Positions 43,705 to 53,004 of a DNA stretch of 55,463 bases are shown piece by piece; within the stretch, counting starts at the first letter, position 1; each line of letters starts with the position of its first letter. Position numbers and translations under genes: made by a program. This DNA comes from Pseudomonadota bacterium. Its GTDB lineage: Bacteria > Pseudomonadota > Alphaproteobacteria > Rhizobiales > Hyphomicrobiaceae. The stretch spans positions 1 through 55,463 of the forward strand of contig JAEYPL010000261.1 of NCBI GenBank assembly GCA_023410905.1, written 5' to 3'. The notes beneath the pieces were generated by a model. That model was given only the letters and a program-made list of their open reading frames with translations. It did no database searches and was not told the DNA's origin.

Positions 43705-44873
43705 ACCAGGCGCCGACGCGTCCGCTCCGTATTTTTCTCGTCGCAGGCGAGCACTCCGGCGATGCGCTCGGCGTGCGGCTCATGATGGCGCTGACGGCAC
43801 TCAGGCCGGGTGTTTCGTTCAGCGGCATCGGCGGGCCGAAGATGGAGGCCAACGGCCTCAGTTCGCTCTTTCCCATGAGCGACATCGCCATCATGGGACC
43901 GGCAGCCATCATCGAACACTTGCCGCGGCTCTTGCGTCGCATTCGCGAGACAGCGGACGCAGCTATTGCAGCCTCACCCGATGTCGTCGTCATCATCGAT
44001 GCGCCGGAGTTCACGCATCGCGTCGCGCGCCGCATTCGCAAGGCGCGCCCCGATCTGCCAATCGTCGATTATGTCTCGCCGAGCGTGTGGGCGTGGCGCT
44101 CCTGGCGTGCCCCGAAAATGCGCGCGTACGTGGACGAAGTTCTCGCGCTTCTGCCATTCGAGCCGGACGTGCACGCGCGCCTCGGAGGTCCGCCGTGCAC
44201 GTATGTCGGTCATCCGCTGATCGAGCGGCGCCACTGGATCGACGCGCTCGATCCGCAAGGATTGAAGGAACGTCTCGGGCTGACGGATACGAGGCCGGTG
44301 CTGCTGGTGCTGCCCGGCAGCCGCCGCAGTGAGATCACGCGTCTCTGGGGCCCTTTCACCGACACGCTGCGCGCTTTGCGCACAACCGGGCACCGTCTCG
44401 ATGTTATCGTTCCGACGGTCGAGAATGTGCGCGATCTCGTCACCCAGCGGGTGAAGCAGTGGCCCTTCCCGACGCACGTCATCGAGGACGAGGCCGACAA
44501 GTTCCGCGCTTTCAAGCTTGCGCACGCGGCGCTCGCTGCATCTGGCACCGTGACGCTCGAACTGGCGCTGGCCGGTTGTCCGATGGTCGTTGCCTACCGC
44601 GTCGATCGCTTGGCGCTGCTTTTTCGCCGGCTCGTCAAGCCGCCGCACTTTGCGCTCGCCAATCTCGTTCTTGGCGAGCGGGCATTTCCTGAGTTGATGC
44701 AAGAGTCGTGTGTCCCGGAGCAGTTGGCGCCGACGTTGGCGGCATTGCTCACCGACACGCCTGAGCGTGCAACGCAGCTCGAAGCGCTCGCGCGTGTTGC
44801 GCCGGCCATGTCGACCGGAACGCCGCCCGCCATTGCGGCCGCCATGCGCGTGCTCGCTCACGTCAAGAACTGA
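43701..44873 (+). CDS. lpxB: Lipid A disaccharide synthase
   Basis: A 390-aa glycosyltransferase: VAGEHSGDALGVRLM, PSVWAWRSWRAPKM, LPGSRRSEI and SGTVTLELAL. It condenses UDP-diacylglucosamine with lipid X. It starts with the ATGA overlap on lpxI and ends the envelope operon; a bidirectional hairpin follows. Confidence 0.96.
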   Translation: MNQAPTRPLRIFLVAGEHSGDALGVRLMMALTALRPGVSFSGIGGPKMEANGLSSLFPMSDIAIMGPAAIIEHLPRLLRRIRETADAAIAASPDVVVIIDAPEFTHRVARRIRKARPDLPIVDYVSPSVWAWRSWRAPKMRAYVDEVLALLPFEPDVHARLGGPPCTYVGHPLIERRHWIDALDPQGLKERLGLTDTRPVLLVLPGSRRSEITRLWGPFTDTLRALRTTGHRLDVIVPTVENVRDLVTQRVKQWPFPTHVIEDEADKFRAFKLAHAALAASGTVTLELALAGCPMVVAYRVDRLALLFRRLVKPPHFALANLVLGERAFPELMQESCVPEQLAPTLAALLTDTPERATQLEALARVAPAMSTGTPPAIAAAMRVLAHVKN

Positions 44874-44886
44874 TGCGTTGCATCAG

Positions 44887-44916
44887 AAAGCCATCGACCT
44901 TGCGGTCGATGGCTTT
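44887..44916. terminator. Bidirectional terminator between lpxB and gltA
   Basis: A perfect 13-bp stem (AAAGCCATCGACC at 44887-44899 with 44904-44916) and a four-base loop. T-rich sequence flanks it on both strands and the genes converge on it. Confidence 0.9.
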
Positions 44917-44942
44917 GTTGTCCTGACAGTGATCCGTGAAGC

Positions 44943-46259
44943 TCAGCGCTTGTCGACGGGGACGTAGTCGCGCTGCGTCGGGCCGACATAGAGCTGACGC
45001 GGACGGCCGATCTTCTGCTCCGGATCCTCGATCATTTCTTTCCACTGCGCAATCCAGCCGACCGTGCGCGAGACGGCGAAGAGCGGCGTGAACATCGAAA
45101 CCGGGAAGCCGATCGCGCGGAGCACGATACCCGAATAGAAATCGACGTTCGGGTACAGCTTCTTCTCGATGAAGTAGTCGTCGTGCAGCGCGATGCGCTC
45201 GAGCTCCATGGCCACATCGAGGAGATCGTCCTTGATGCCGAGCTTGGCGAGCACTTCGTGGCAGGTCTCCTGCATGACCTTCGCGCGTGGGTCGTAGTTC
45301 TTGTACACGCGATGGCCGAAGCCCATGAGGCGAACGCCTTCGTTCTTGTCCTTCACGCGCTTGATGAAGTCGGGAATGTTCCTGACGTGCCCGATCTCCT
45401 CGAGCATCTTGAGCGCGGCTTCGTTGGCGCCGCCGTGCGCAGGGCCCCAGAGGCAGGCAATGCCGGCCGCGATGCAGGCAAACGGATTGGCGCCCGACGA
45501 GCCCGCGAGACGAACCGTCGACGTCGAAGCGTTCTGCTCGTGGTCGGCGTGCAGGATCATGATGCGATCGAGCGCCTTCGCGACGACCGGATCGACCTCG
45601 TAGGGCTCGCACGGAACGGCGAAGCACATCTGCAGGAAGTTCGACGCGAAATCGAGCTCGTTGCGCGGATAGATGAACGGCTGGCCGATCGAGTACTTGA
45701 AGGCCATCGATGCGATCGTCGGCATCTTCGCGATCATGCGATGGCTCGCGATGATGCGGTGCTTGGGATCGTGAATGTCCGTGCTGTCGTGATAGAAGGC
45801 CGAGAGCGCGCCGACCACGCCGCACATGATGGCCATCGGATGCGCGTCACGGCGGAAGCCCGTGTAGAAGCGCGTCATCTGCTCGTGCACCATCGTGTGG
45901 CGCGTGATGTGGTTGTCGAATTCCTTGAGCTGATCTGCAGTCGGAAGCTCGCCGTGCAGCAGGAGGTAACAGACCTCGACGAAGTTCGACGTCTTTGCGA
46001 GCGGCTCGATCGGATAGCCGCGATAGAGAAGAACGCCTTCCTCACCGTCGATGTACGTGATCTTCGAGGAGCAGTTGGCTGTCGAGGTGAAGCCGGGATC
46101 GTATGTGAAGCAACCGGACTCGCGGTAGAGGCGGCCCACGTCGATCACGTCCGGACCAATGGAGCCGGAACGCACCGGCATCTCGACCTTTTTATTCTTG
46201 ATCAGTAGCGATGCCGTCCGGTCGCCATCGGGTCCTTTAGAGCCGTCGTGTGCATTCAT
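44943..46259 (-). CDS. gltA: Citrate synthase, type II
   Basis: A 438-aa hexameric-type citrate synthase with the active-site regions HADHEQNASTSTVRL, GPAHGGANEAALKML and FGHRVYKNYDPRA. It joins acetyl-CoA and oxaloacetate in the TCA cycle. The N-terminus (MNAHDGSKGPDGDRTASLLI) is slightly extended. It is downstream of gltX on the same strand, separated by 140 bp. Confidence 0.97.
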   Translation of the reverse strand: MNAHDGSKGPDGDRTASLLIKNKKVEMPVRSGSIGPDVIDVGRLYRESGCFTYDPGFTSTANCSSKITYIDGEEGVLLYRGYPIEPLAKTSNFVEVCYLLLHGELPTADQLKEFDNHITRHTMVHEQMTRFYTGFRRDAHPMAIMCGVVGALSAFYHDSTDIHDPKHRIIASHRMIAKMPTIASMAFKYSIGQPFIYPRNELDFASNFLQMCFAVPCEPYEVDPVVAKALDRIMILHADHEQNASTSTVRLAGSSGANPFACIAAGIACLWGPAHGGANEAALKMLEEIGHVRNIPDFIKRVKDKNEGVRLMGFGHRVYKNYDPRAKVMQETCHEVLAKLGIKDDLLDVAMELERIALHDDYFIEKKLYPNVDFYSGIVLRAIGFPVSMFTPLFAVSRTVGWIAQWKEMIEDPEQKIGRPRQLYVGPTQRDYVPVDKR

Positions 46260-46399
46260 GGGGAGCCCCTTCGATCGACCAGTTTCTACTGCATCTACCG
46301 CACTGCGGCGCCATTACCGCGATGCACCATATCACGCCGCTAGTATACGATATATCTGCAAGCGGCAACGGTGGGATGCGCCTAAAGAATGAGAAATCG

Positions 46400-47833
46400 T
46401 CAACGCAACAAGTCCTTTAGGCGGGCCAGGGATTCGTCCCGGCCCAGAGCGTGCAGGACGTCGAAAACGGGGGGCGAAACGCTCCGTCCCGTGAGCGCCG
46501 CACGCAGGGGTTGCGCGATTTTCCCGAGCTTGGCGCCGCTCGTCTCGGCGTAGGAGCGGACCTCTGCTTCCAGAGCGGCCGCCGTCCATTCCGTGGCGCC
46601 TTCCAGGCGGGGTATGAGGGCGCTGAGGGTCGCCTTGGCATCGGCGTCCATGAGCTTGGCGGCCTTCTCGTCAAGGCTCAGGGGGCGCTCCGCGAATAGG
46701 AATGCAGCCCCGTCCACCAGCTCCAGCAGCGTCTTGGCGCGTTCCTTGAGGCCGGGGAGGGCAATGCGCAGGCGATTCCATCCGCCGTCGCGGTCCAGCT
46801 TAGAAAGCTTCTCAACTCCGCCGTCGACGACCGCCAGCAATTCCTTGAGCCGCCGGACCAACTCGTCGTCGCTGGCCTTGCGAATGTAGTGGCCATTGAG
46901 ATCGGCGAGCTTGGCGAAGTCGAAGCGGGCCGGCGAACGGCCGACATTGTCGAGATCGAACCACTCGATGAGCTGCTCGGTCGAGATGATCTCGTCGTCG
47001 CCGTGGCTCCAGCCGAGGCGGACGAGGTAGTTGCGCATGGCTTCCGGCAGATAGCCCATGGCGCGGTACGCGTCGGTCGCCTCGGCGCCGTGCCGCTTGG
47101 AGAGCTTGGCGCCATCGGGGCCGTGGATCAGCGGCACGTGCGCGAACACGGGAACGTCCCAGCCGCAGGCGAGATAGACCTGCGTCTGGCGTGCGGCATT
47201 CGTCAGGTGATCGACGCCGCGAATGACGTGCGTGATCCCCATATCGTGATCATCGACGACGACCGCGAAATTGTACGTCGGCGTGCCGTCCGAGCGCAGG
47301 ATGATCATGTCGTCGAGATCCTTGTTCGGGATCACGACGCGGCCCTGCACCTTGTCGTCGACGACGGTCTCGCCATCGCGGCGCGTTCTGAGACGAACGG
47401 AAGGTTTCACGCCGGCGGGCGCTTCCTTGGGATCGCGGTCACGCCAGGGGCTCTCGATGACCTGCGGACGGCCCTCGGCCTTAGCCTTCTCGCGCATGGC
47501 GGTCAGCTCTTCGGCCGTCAGATAGCAATTATAGGCGCCGCCCGAGGCGAGCAGGCCGAGCGCGACCTCGCGATGGCGATCGACGCGAGCGAACTGGAAG
47601 AGCGGATCGCCGTCCCAGTTCAGCTCCAGCCATTTGAGGCCGTTCGTGATGGCATCGACATGCTCGGGCTTCGAGCGCTCGCGGTCGGTGTCCTCGATGC
47701 GCAGGAGGAAGGTGCCGCCGGTATGCTTGGCATAGAGCCAATTGAACAGAGCCGTGCGGGCGCCACCGATGTGCAGCATTCCCGTCGGCGATGGCGCAAA
47801 GCGCGTGACGACCTTGCGGTCAGAAGTGGTCAT
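46400..47833 (-). CDS. gltX: Glutamyl-tRNA synthetase
   Basis: A 477-aa class I synthetase: FAPSPTGMLHIGGARTALFN (HIGH-type) and KLSKRHG (KMSKS), with the C-terminal helical anticodon-binding domain. It charges tRNA-Glu; a tRNA-Glu(CTC) gene lies in the same window. The ATG at 47833 matches the family start; the longer frame to 47995 runs into the intergenic palindrome. Confidence 0.96.
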   Translation of the reverse strand: MTTSDRKVVTRFAPSPTGMLHIGGARTALFNWLYAKHTGGTFLLRIEDTDRERSKPEHVDAITNGLKWLELNWDGDPLFQFARVDRHREVALGLLASGGAYNCYLTAEELTAMREKAKAEGRPQVIESPWRDRDPKEAPAGVKPSVRLRTRRDGETVVDDKVQGRVVIPNKDLDDMIILRSDGTPTYNFAVVVDDHDMGITHVIRGVDHLTNAARQTQVYLACGWDVPVFAHVPLIHGPDGAKLSKRHGAEATDAYRAMGYLPEAMRNYLVRLGWSHGDDEIISTEQLIEWFDLDNVGRSPARFDFAKLADLNGHYIRKASDDELVRRLKELLAVVDGGVEKLSKLDRDGGWNRLRIALPGLKERAKTLLELVDGAAFLFAERPLSLDEKAAKLMDADAKATLSALIPRLEGATEWTAAALEAEVRSYAETSGAKLGKIAQPLRAALTGRSVSPPVFDVLHALGRDESLARLKDLLR

Positions 47834-47907
47834 GGGGCGAGCGCTCTCGGATGCGCGTTGGACATTCGCGTCACATCGGAGCGCCGATTGCCGAAAGGGA
47901 GCGCGAA

Positions 47908-48006
47908 TTCCCCTCCCTTGTGGGGAGGGGTTAGGGGTGGGGGGAGCCCCTACCGCCGATGTTCTGCTATCCCCCCCTCCTAACCTCCCCCACAAGGGGG
48001 AGGAAT
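47908..48006. repeat. Intergenic palindromic repeat (CCCCTCCC type)
   Basis: CCCCTCCCTTGTGGGGAGGGG and, about 60 bases later, CCTCCCCCACAAGGGGGAGG are mutually complementary, giving a long hairpin with inner short stems. It sits between divergent neighbours gltX and the SDR end. A related element is at 51771-51894. Such palindromes recur between genes in many Rhizobiales. Confidence 0.65.
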
Positions 48007-48084
48007 GAGGGAGGCGATTGGCGCGGCGTGTGTCCGCATCGCTGCGCGCCCTCTAGCACAGGTTCGGCCGCGGGGTAAGCGCGC

Positions 48085-48828
48085 TCAGGTCTCGGCCCCG
48101 CCATTAACCTGCAGAAGCTGGCCATTGATATAGGCGCCGGCGTCCGAGGCGAGCAGCGCCGCCATCGCCGCGACCTCGTCGGGCGTACCGAGGCGCCCGA
48201 CCGGCACGCGCGCCGCCATCGGCTTGATGTGGGCAGCCATGTGCGGATCCTGTGCCTCGCCCATGATGGGGCCCGGCGAAATGATGTTCGTCGTGATGCC
48301 CTTGGGCCCAAACTCCTTGGCGAGGGCCTTCGTCAAACCCCAGGATGCGTGCTTGGCGACGGAGACGGCGGCGCGGCCATTGTAGCCGTGGATGGCGTTC
48401 ATGCCGGCGAAGTTGATGATGCGGCCCCAGCCCTTATCGAGCATTCCCGGCAGCGTCGCGCGGGCGAGCCAGTACGCAGCCTTGTAGTCCGTATCGACGA
48501 CACGATCGAAATCGGCCTCGCTCATCTCGAGAAATTTACCATCAGGGCGCATGGCGGCGTTGTTCAGCAGCGCATCGATGGTGCCGAAGTGACCAAGCGC
48601 CTCCTTGGCAATGCGCGCGCAGTCCTCGCGTTTGCCGACGTCGCCCATGGCGACGAGCGCCTCGGTGCCGAGTGCTTGGACCTCGCGCGCAACGGAGTCG
48701 GCGGCCGCGCGATCCTTGGCGCCGTTCACGACGACGTTGAAACCACCTTTGGCGAGCGCCAGCGCGCAGGCGCGGCCAATGTTCTTGTTCGATCCGGTGA
48801 TGAGTGCAGTGCGCGCGGCGCGGGGCAT
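48085..48828 (-). CDS. SDR-fold protein lacking the catalytic Ser and Tyr
   Basis: A 247-aa Rossmann protein. The nucleotide site is ALITGSNKNIGRA (residues 8-20; the middle Gly of TGxxxGIG is Asn), and NNAA stands at 89-92 instead of NNAG. The active-site Ser, normally about 13 before Tyr, is Gly142. The Tyr of Y-x3-K is Val155, with Lys159 retained (GRAAVSVAKH). The usual proton-relay is therefore absent, so it may not reduce ketones like FabG, or may use another residue (Tyr149 is near). It lies 20 bp after the E1 beta gene and is probably co-transcribed. Confidence 0.85.
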   Translation of the reverse strand: MPRAARTALITGSNKNIGRACALALAKGGFNVVVNGAKDRAAADSVAREVQALGTEALVAMGDVGKREDCARIAKEALGHFGTIDALLNNAAMRPDGKFLEMSEADFDRVVDTDYKAAYWLARATLPGMLDKGWGRIINFAGMNAIHGYNGRAAVSVAKHASWGLTKALAKEFGPKGITTNIISPGPIMGEAQDPHMAAHIKPMAARVPVGRLGTPDEVAAMAALLASDAGAYINGQLLQVNGGAET

Positions 48829-48848
48829 TCTTGTCGTCTCCTCGGTTC

Positions 48849-49823
48849 TTATTGAAGCGCAGCTTTGACAGCGGCGACGATTTTCGCGGGTGAGGTGCGT
48901 ACCTCGTTCTCGAGCGGCGGTGCAAAGGGTACGGGAATGCGCGGCGCGCCGAGGCGTTTGGCAACCGTGATGGCTGATGGTCCGAGCCGATCGATCATCG
49001 CGGCGATCACCTCGGCGCCGAAGCCGCCGACTTCGACGGCCTCGTGCACGACCAGCAGCCGCTTGGTGCGCGCGAGCGACGCCGCCACCGCATCCTGATC
49101 CCAGGGCCAGATCGTGCGCAGATCGAGCACGTCCACCTTGATGCCTTCACTCGCGAGCTGATCGGCAGCCGTGAGCACATTCGGCACGATGGCCGACCAT
49201 GTGACGATCGTCAGTGCATCGCCTTGGCGCGCGTGCCGTGCCTTGCCGAACGGGATCGGCGCGATCTCGCCATCCGCGATGTTGCCCGGCGCCGGCCAGA
49301 GATCCTTCGGATCGAAGAACAGCACGGGATCGTCCGAGCGGATCGCGGAAACCAGCAACCCCGCCTCGTCCTCCGCATTGGATGGCGCGACGACGACGAC
49401 ACCGGGCAGATGCGCGAACCACGCTTCGAGCATCTGGCTGTGCTGAGCCGCCGAGTTACGCCACATGCCGTGCGGCATGCGTACGACGACAGCAGGCTTT
49501 GCCTGTCCGCCGAACATGTAGCGCACCTTGGCGATCTGATTGACCAGCTCATCCATGGCGCACATGACGAAATCGAACATGCGCATTTCAATGATCGGCC
49601 GCGTGCCGACGAGCGCTGCGCCGAGGCCCGCGCCCATGATCGTCGACTCGGCGATCGGCGTGGAGACAATGCGCTCCGGCCCGAATTCTTCGAGCAGGCC
49701 GCGATACTGCCCCCAGAGGCCGCCACGGCCCACATCCTCACCGAGCACCCAGACAGTGGGATCGCGGCGCATTTCCTGCAGCACCGCGAGGCGGCCCGCT
49801 TCGACCAGTGTTGTTTCAGCCAT
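48849..49823 (-). CDS. 2-oxoacid dehydrogenase E1, beta subunit
   Basis: A 324-aa transketolase-like protein (EAGRLAVLQEMRRDPTVWVLGEDVG, GAGLGAALVGTRPIIEM, LLVVHEAVEVGGFGAE). With the alpha subunit, overlapping its start by 8 bp, it forms a TPP-dependent E1 that decarboxylates a 2-oxoacid. Pyruvate, branched-chain or acetoin-type substrates cannot be told apart. No E2 or E3 gene is near. ATG at 49823 fits the family N-terminus. Confidence 0.9.
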   Translation of the reverse strand: MAETTLVEAGRLAVLQEMRRDPTVWVLGEDVGRGGLWGQYRGLLEEFGPERIVSTPIAESTIMGAGLGAALVGTRPIIEMRMFDFVMCAMDELVNQIAKVRYMFGGQAKPAVVVRMPHGMWRNSAAQHSQMLEAWFAHLPGVVVVAPSNAEDEAGLLVSAIRSDDPVLFFDPKDLWPAPGNIADGEIAPIPFGKARHARQGDALTIVTWSAIVPNVLTAADQLASEGIKVDVLDLRTIWPWDQDAVAASLARTKRLLVVHEAVEVGGFGAEVIAAMIDRLGPSAITVAKRLGAPRIPVPFAPPLENEVRTSPAKIVAAVKAALQ

Positions 49824-50820
49824 GGACGGCCCCCGCGTCCTGCACATCCTCGAAAGCCGATGCCATGGCGGGCCATGGCGCGGCGTGCGCTTCCGCGCGC
49901 CCGGCTTGCATCTCGGTGCGCGCGGCACTGGCGATGTCGTCGAGCGCGGTGGCAGCAACGCCGCGCTCGATGAGCATGGACTTCAGCCGTGCAATGGGGC
50001 AGCGCGTTTTGGCGGCTTCCACCTGCTTGGGATCGCGCCACGCCGCGGCATCGGTGGCCGTGTGGCCGCTCCAGCGATAGGTCTTGGCGTGGATCATGCG
50101 CGGTCCGCGTCCGGCGCGAATTTCCGCGACGAGCCTTGCGGCCGTTTCTTCGACAACGAGCGCATCATTTCCGTCGATCGTGACGGCCGGCACGCCGATC
50201 GCGTTGGCGCGGACCGCGGGCCCTTCGCCTGCGGTGACGGTGCGCGTTTCGGTATGCGCGGCCACGCCGTTGTCCTCGCACACGAAGAGGACGGGCAGCG
50301 TGTATATCGCGGCCCAGTTCAACGCTTCGAGATAGGGCCCGCGGTTCGTCGCGCCGTCGCCGAACATGCAGACCACGATCGCGTCGGACTTGAGCAGCTT
50401 CAGACCTTGCGCCGCGCCGACCGCGATGGGCAAGCCGCCGGCAACAACGCCGTTCGCGCCGAGCATGCCGACCGAGAAATCCGCGATGTGCATCGAGCCG
50501 CCCTTGCCGCGGCAGTATCCACCCTCGCGTCCGTACAACTCGAGATACATCGTGGCAGCATCGGCGCCCTTGGCGAGCGCGTGGCCATGGCCGCGATGAT
50601 TGGACGTCAGCCGGTCATCGGTGCGCAGGCTCGCGCAGACGGCGGATGGAATGGCTTCCTGGCCGAAGGATACGTGCAGCGGTCCAGGAATTTCGCCCGC
50701 CTTGTAGGCTTCGAGCGCCGTTTCCTCGAAGGTGCGGATGCGCACCATCATGCGGTAGAGGTCGGTCAGACGCTTGAGATTGTCGCCGGCGGCGGCCGGC
50801 GTCCCTCCTGCTGTGGCCAC
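49816..50820 (-). CDS. 2-oxoacid dehydrogenase E1, alpha subunit
   Basis: A TPP enzyme of about 334 aa: RLTDLYRMMVRIRTFEETAL, NHRGHGHALAKG, the TPP/Mg motif GDGATNRGPYLEALN and VFCEDNG-type segment. GTG at 50820 is chosen because GGAG lies seven bases upstream; the longer frame to 50949 overlaps the divergent moeB region. It pairs with the beta subunit gene that follows. The neighbouring SDR and the absence of E2/E3 suggest the complex shares its other subunits with an unlinked locus (inference). Confidence 0.9.
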   Translation of the reverse strand: MATAGGTPAAAGDNLKRLTDLYRMMVRIRTFEETALEAYKAGEIPGPLHVSFGQEAIPSAVCASLRTDDRLTSNHRGHGHALAKGADAATMYLELYGREGGYCRGKGGSMHIADFSVGMLGANGVVAGGLPIAVGAAQGLKLLKSDAIVVCMFGDGATNRGPYLEALNWAAIYTLPVLFVCEDNGVAAHTETRTVTAGEGPAVRANAIGVPAVTIDGNDALVVEETAARLVAEIRAGRGPRMIHAKTYRWSGHTATDAAAWRDPKQVEAAKTRCPIARLKSMLIERGVAATALDDIASAARTEMQAGRAEAHAAPWPAMASAFEDVQDAGAVHG

Positions 50821-50936
50821 GTTCGGGCTCCATTCTTGTGGGCGTTTCCCTATCTGGAGCATCCGGCAGGGGGCGCCAAAAAGCAAGAAGTTGGGCCATG
50901 CTGGCCACGCAGGGACGCAGCGACTATATATCCGGC

Positions 50937-51770
50937 ATGACCCTGACACCCGAGGAGATCGCCCGCTACAAGCGCCACCTCGTATTGAGAGACGTGGGCG
51001 GGCAAGGCCAGCAGAAGCTCAAGGCCGCGCGCGTGCTGATCATCGGCGCGGGCGGTCTCGGTTCGCCTGTTTCCCTGTATCTGGCAGCGGCCGGCGTCGG
51101 CACGCTCGGCATTGTCGATGACGACACGGTTTCGCTCGACAATCTGCAGCGCCAGATCGTGCACGAGACGGATAAGGTCGGCGCGCTCAAGGTCGAGAGT
51201 GCGAAGGACATGCTCGGCCGCATCAATCCGCATGTCACGGTCGACACGCACAACACGCGCATCACCGCTGAGAACGCCATCGAGCTGATCAGCAAGTACG
51301 ACGTTGTCATCGACGGCTCGGACAACTTCGCGACGCGCTATCTCGTGTCCGATGCCTGCTATCTCGCGAAGCGTACGCTCGTGTTCGGCGCGCTCGGCGC
51401 ATTCGATGGCTACATCACGACTTTCAAGCCGCACGAGAAGAAACCGGACGGCACGCCCTGGCCGACATATCGCTGCATTTTCCCGGAGGCGCCGCCGCCG
51501 GGCACGGTTGCGAACTGCGCGGAGATCGGCATTCTCGGCGCGGTGGCGGGCGTGGTCGGCACCTTGCTAGCGACCGAGGCGCTGAAGGAAATCCTCGGCA
51601 TCGGCGAGACGCTCGCCGGCCGCCTCATGATCTACGACGCGCTCGGCAGCCGCTTCGAGCAGGTGAAGGTCGCGTGGGATCCGGAGAACGCGCTGAGCGG
51701 CAAGAACGCGACGATCAAGGATCTCTCGGCCCATGTGGGCGCAGGCAGCGGCGCGGTGTGCGCGGCCTGA
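50937..51770 (+). CDS. ThiF/MoeB-type E1-like adenylyltransferase
   Basis: A 277-aa protein with YKRHLVLRDVGGQGQQKL, GAGGLGSPVSLYLAAAGVG (ATP site), VSLDNLQRQ and a DGSDNFATRYL region. It adenylates the C-terminus of a sulfur-carrier protein (MoaD or ThiS type) for molybdopterin or thiamin synthesis. No C-terminal rhodanese domain. The zinc CxxC pair of E. coli MoeB is not evident. ATG at 50937 fits the family start. It is divergent from the E1 alpha gene. Confidence 0.88.
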   Translation: MTLTPEEIARYKRHLVLRDVGGQGQQKLKAARVLIIGAGGLGSPVSLYLAAAGVGTLGIVDDDTVSLDNLQRQIVHETDKVGALKVESAKDMLGRINPHVTVDTHNTRITAENAIELISKYDVVIDGSDNFATRYLVSDACYLAKRTLVFGALGAFDGYITTFKPHEKKPDGTPWPTYRCIFPEAPPPGTVANCAEIGILGAVAGVVGTLLATEALKEILGIGETLAGRLMIYDALGSRFEQVKVAWDPENALSGKNATIKDLSAHVGAGSGAVCAA

Positions 51771-51894
51771 CTTCTCCTTCTCCCCGTTCTGACGGGGAGA
51801 AGGCCGGGATGAGGGGCGGCGGCAAATTCAAACGGCGGCGATTTTGCCCGCCCCTCACCCTAACCCTCTCCCCGCGAAGGACGGGGAGAGGGGA
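51771..51894. repeat. Intergenic palindromic repeat (TCTCCCCG type)
   Basis: TCTCCCCGTTCTGACGGGGAGA is an inner palindrome; GATGAGGGGCGG pairs with the later CCGCCCCTCACCC, and CTCTCCCCGCGAAGGACGGGGAGAG forms a second hairpin. It fills the gap between convergent moeB and the dioxygenase and likely ends both transcripts. The layout resembles the mosaic palindromes common in Bradyrhizobium and Hyphomicrobium relatives. Confidence 0.7.
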
Positions 51895-51898
51895 CTAT

Positions 51899-52783
51899 CT
51901 ATCCCCGCACCAGCTTGAACTCATGGTTCAGCATCCAGAATGGGTTCGGTAGGCCGATCTCGGCGGCCTTGCCTGCATCGTCGTGCTGGTTGAAGTCGCA
52001 GACGAGGCTGTCCTTCACACCGAAAACAACATCCGACGTGAGGTACGGATCGCCCTTGTCGAAGAGATGCGTCACGATCGGCTGATAGCCCGGAGCGGAT
52101 ACGATAAAGTGAATATGTGCGGGCCGGAAGGAGTGGCGCCCGAGACTGCGCAGCAGATCGCCGACCGGGCCGTCGTCGGGGATTGGATAGAAGAGCGGCT
52201 TGGATGAGCGGAACCAGTAGCGTCCGTCCGCGCCCGTGATGAAGCGCCCGCGCAGATTATGGTCCGGCTGGATGCCCTTCTGCTGGACGTCGTAGAAACC
52301 TTCGCTGTTCGCCTGCCAGATATCGAGCGTGGCGCCCTCGATGGGCTTTCCGTTTTCGTCGACGACGGTGCCCGAGACAAAGAGTGGCTCACCCTTTTCC
52401 TCGAGATTGACCGTGTCACCCATCTTGCGGATCGGCGCATCGGCAACGTGGAACGGCCCGAGCACGGTGGTCTCGGTTGCGCCCGACGGTTTGCGATGAT
52501 TGATCGCGTCGACCAGCATGGACACGCCGAACGTATCCGAGAACAGGATGAACTCCTGGCGCCACTCGTTGCACCAGTGCCCTGTCTCCGTGAGAAACTT
52601 GATGGCCATCATCCATTCTTCTTCGGTCGGCTCGACCTCCTTCACCACCTCGTGCAGGTGGCGGACCACGCTTTCCATGACCTGGCGCAGGCGCTCGTTC
52701 TTGGCGCCGGCCATGGCGGCGATGACGAGATCGGCCGAGCGCGCCTCGTCGAAGGCGAATTGGGTGTTTCCATCTGCGCTCAT
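51899..52783 (-). CDS. Intradiol ring-cleavage dioxygenase (catechol/hydroxyquinol type)
   Basis: A 294-aa enzyme. The N-terminal helical linker (NERLRQVMESVVRHLHEVVKEVEPTEEEWMMAIKFL) is followed by the beta-sandwich with non-heme Fe(III) ligands from GFYDVQQ, YWFRSSKPLFYPIP and HSFRPAHIHF (two Tyr, two His). It opens catechols or hydroxyquinol between the hydroxyls. ATG at 52783 has GGAGG five bases upstream. No other ring-degradation genes are adjacent. Confidence 0.92.
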   Translation of the reverse strand: MSADGNTQFAFDEARSADLVIAAMAGAKNERLRQVMESVVRHLHEVVKEVEPTEEEWMMAIKFLTETGHWCNEWRQEFILFSDTFGVSMLVDAINHRKPSGATETTVLGPFHVADAPIRKMGDTVNLEEKGEPLFVSGTVVDENGKPIEGATLDIWQANSEGFYDVQQKGIQPDHNLRGRFITGADGRYWFRSSKPLFYPIPDDGPVGDLLRSLGRHSFRPAHIHFIVSAPGYQPIVTHLFDKGDPYLTSDVVFGVKDSLVCDFNQHDDAGKAAEIGLPNPFWMLNHEFKLVRG

Positions 52784-53004
52784 TGGGTCCTCCATGATCC
52801 TGGCCTGATCCGGCTCGTTTGTTTCGTTTGCCGCACAATGGGCCGCCCGAGGCCGTCTCGTAAAGATCGATCGTGCAGGCGCGCCCCTGCGACCGCGCTG
52901 CAGGCGGCAAGCAGGATGCGCGAATCGCCCCGGAGCCGTACAATTGCCACGGTCGGGACCAACGGGTTGCCGCGCCGTCAGGCTTTGGGGGAATTAAACG
53001 CACC

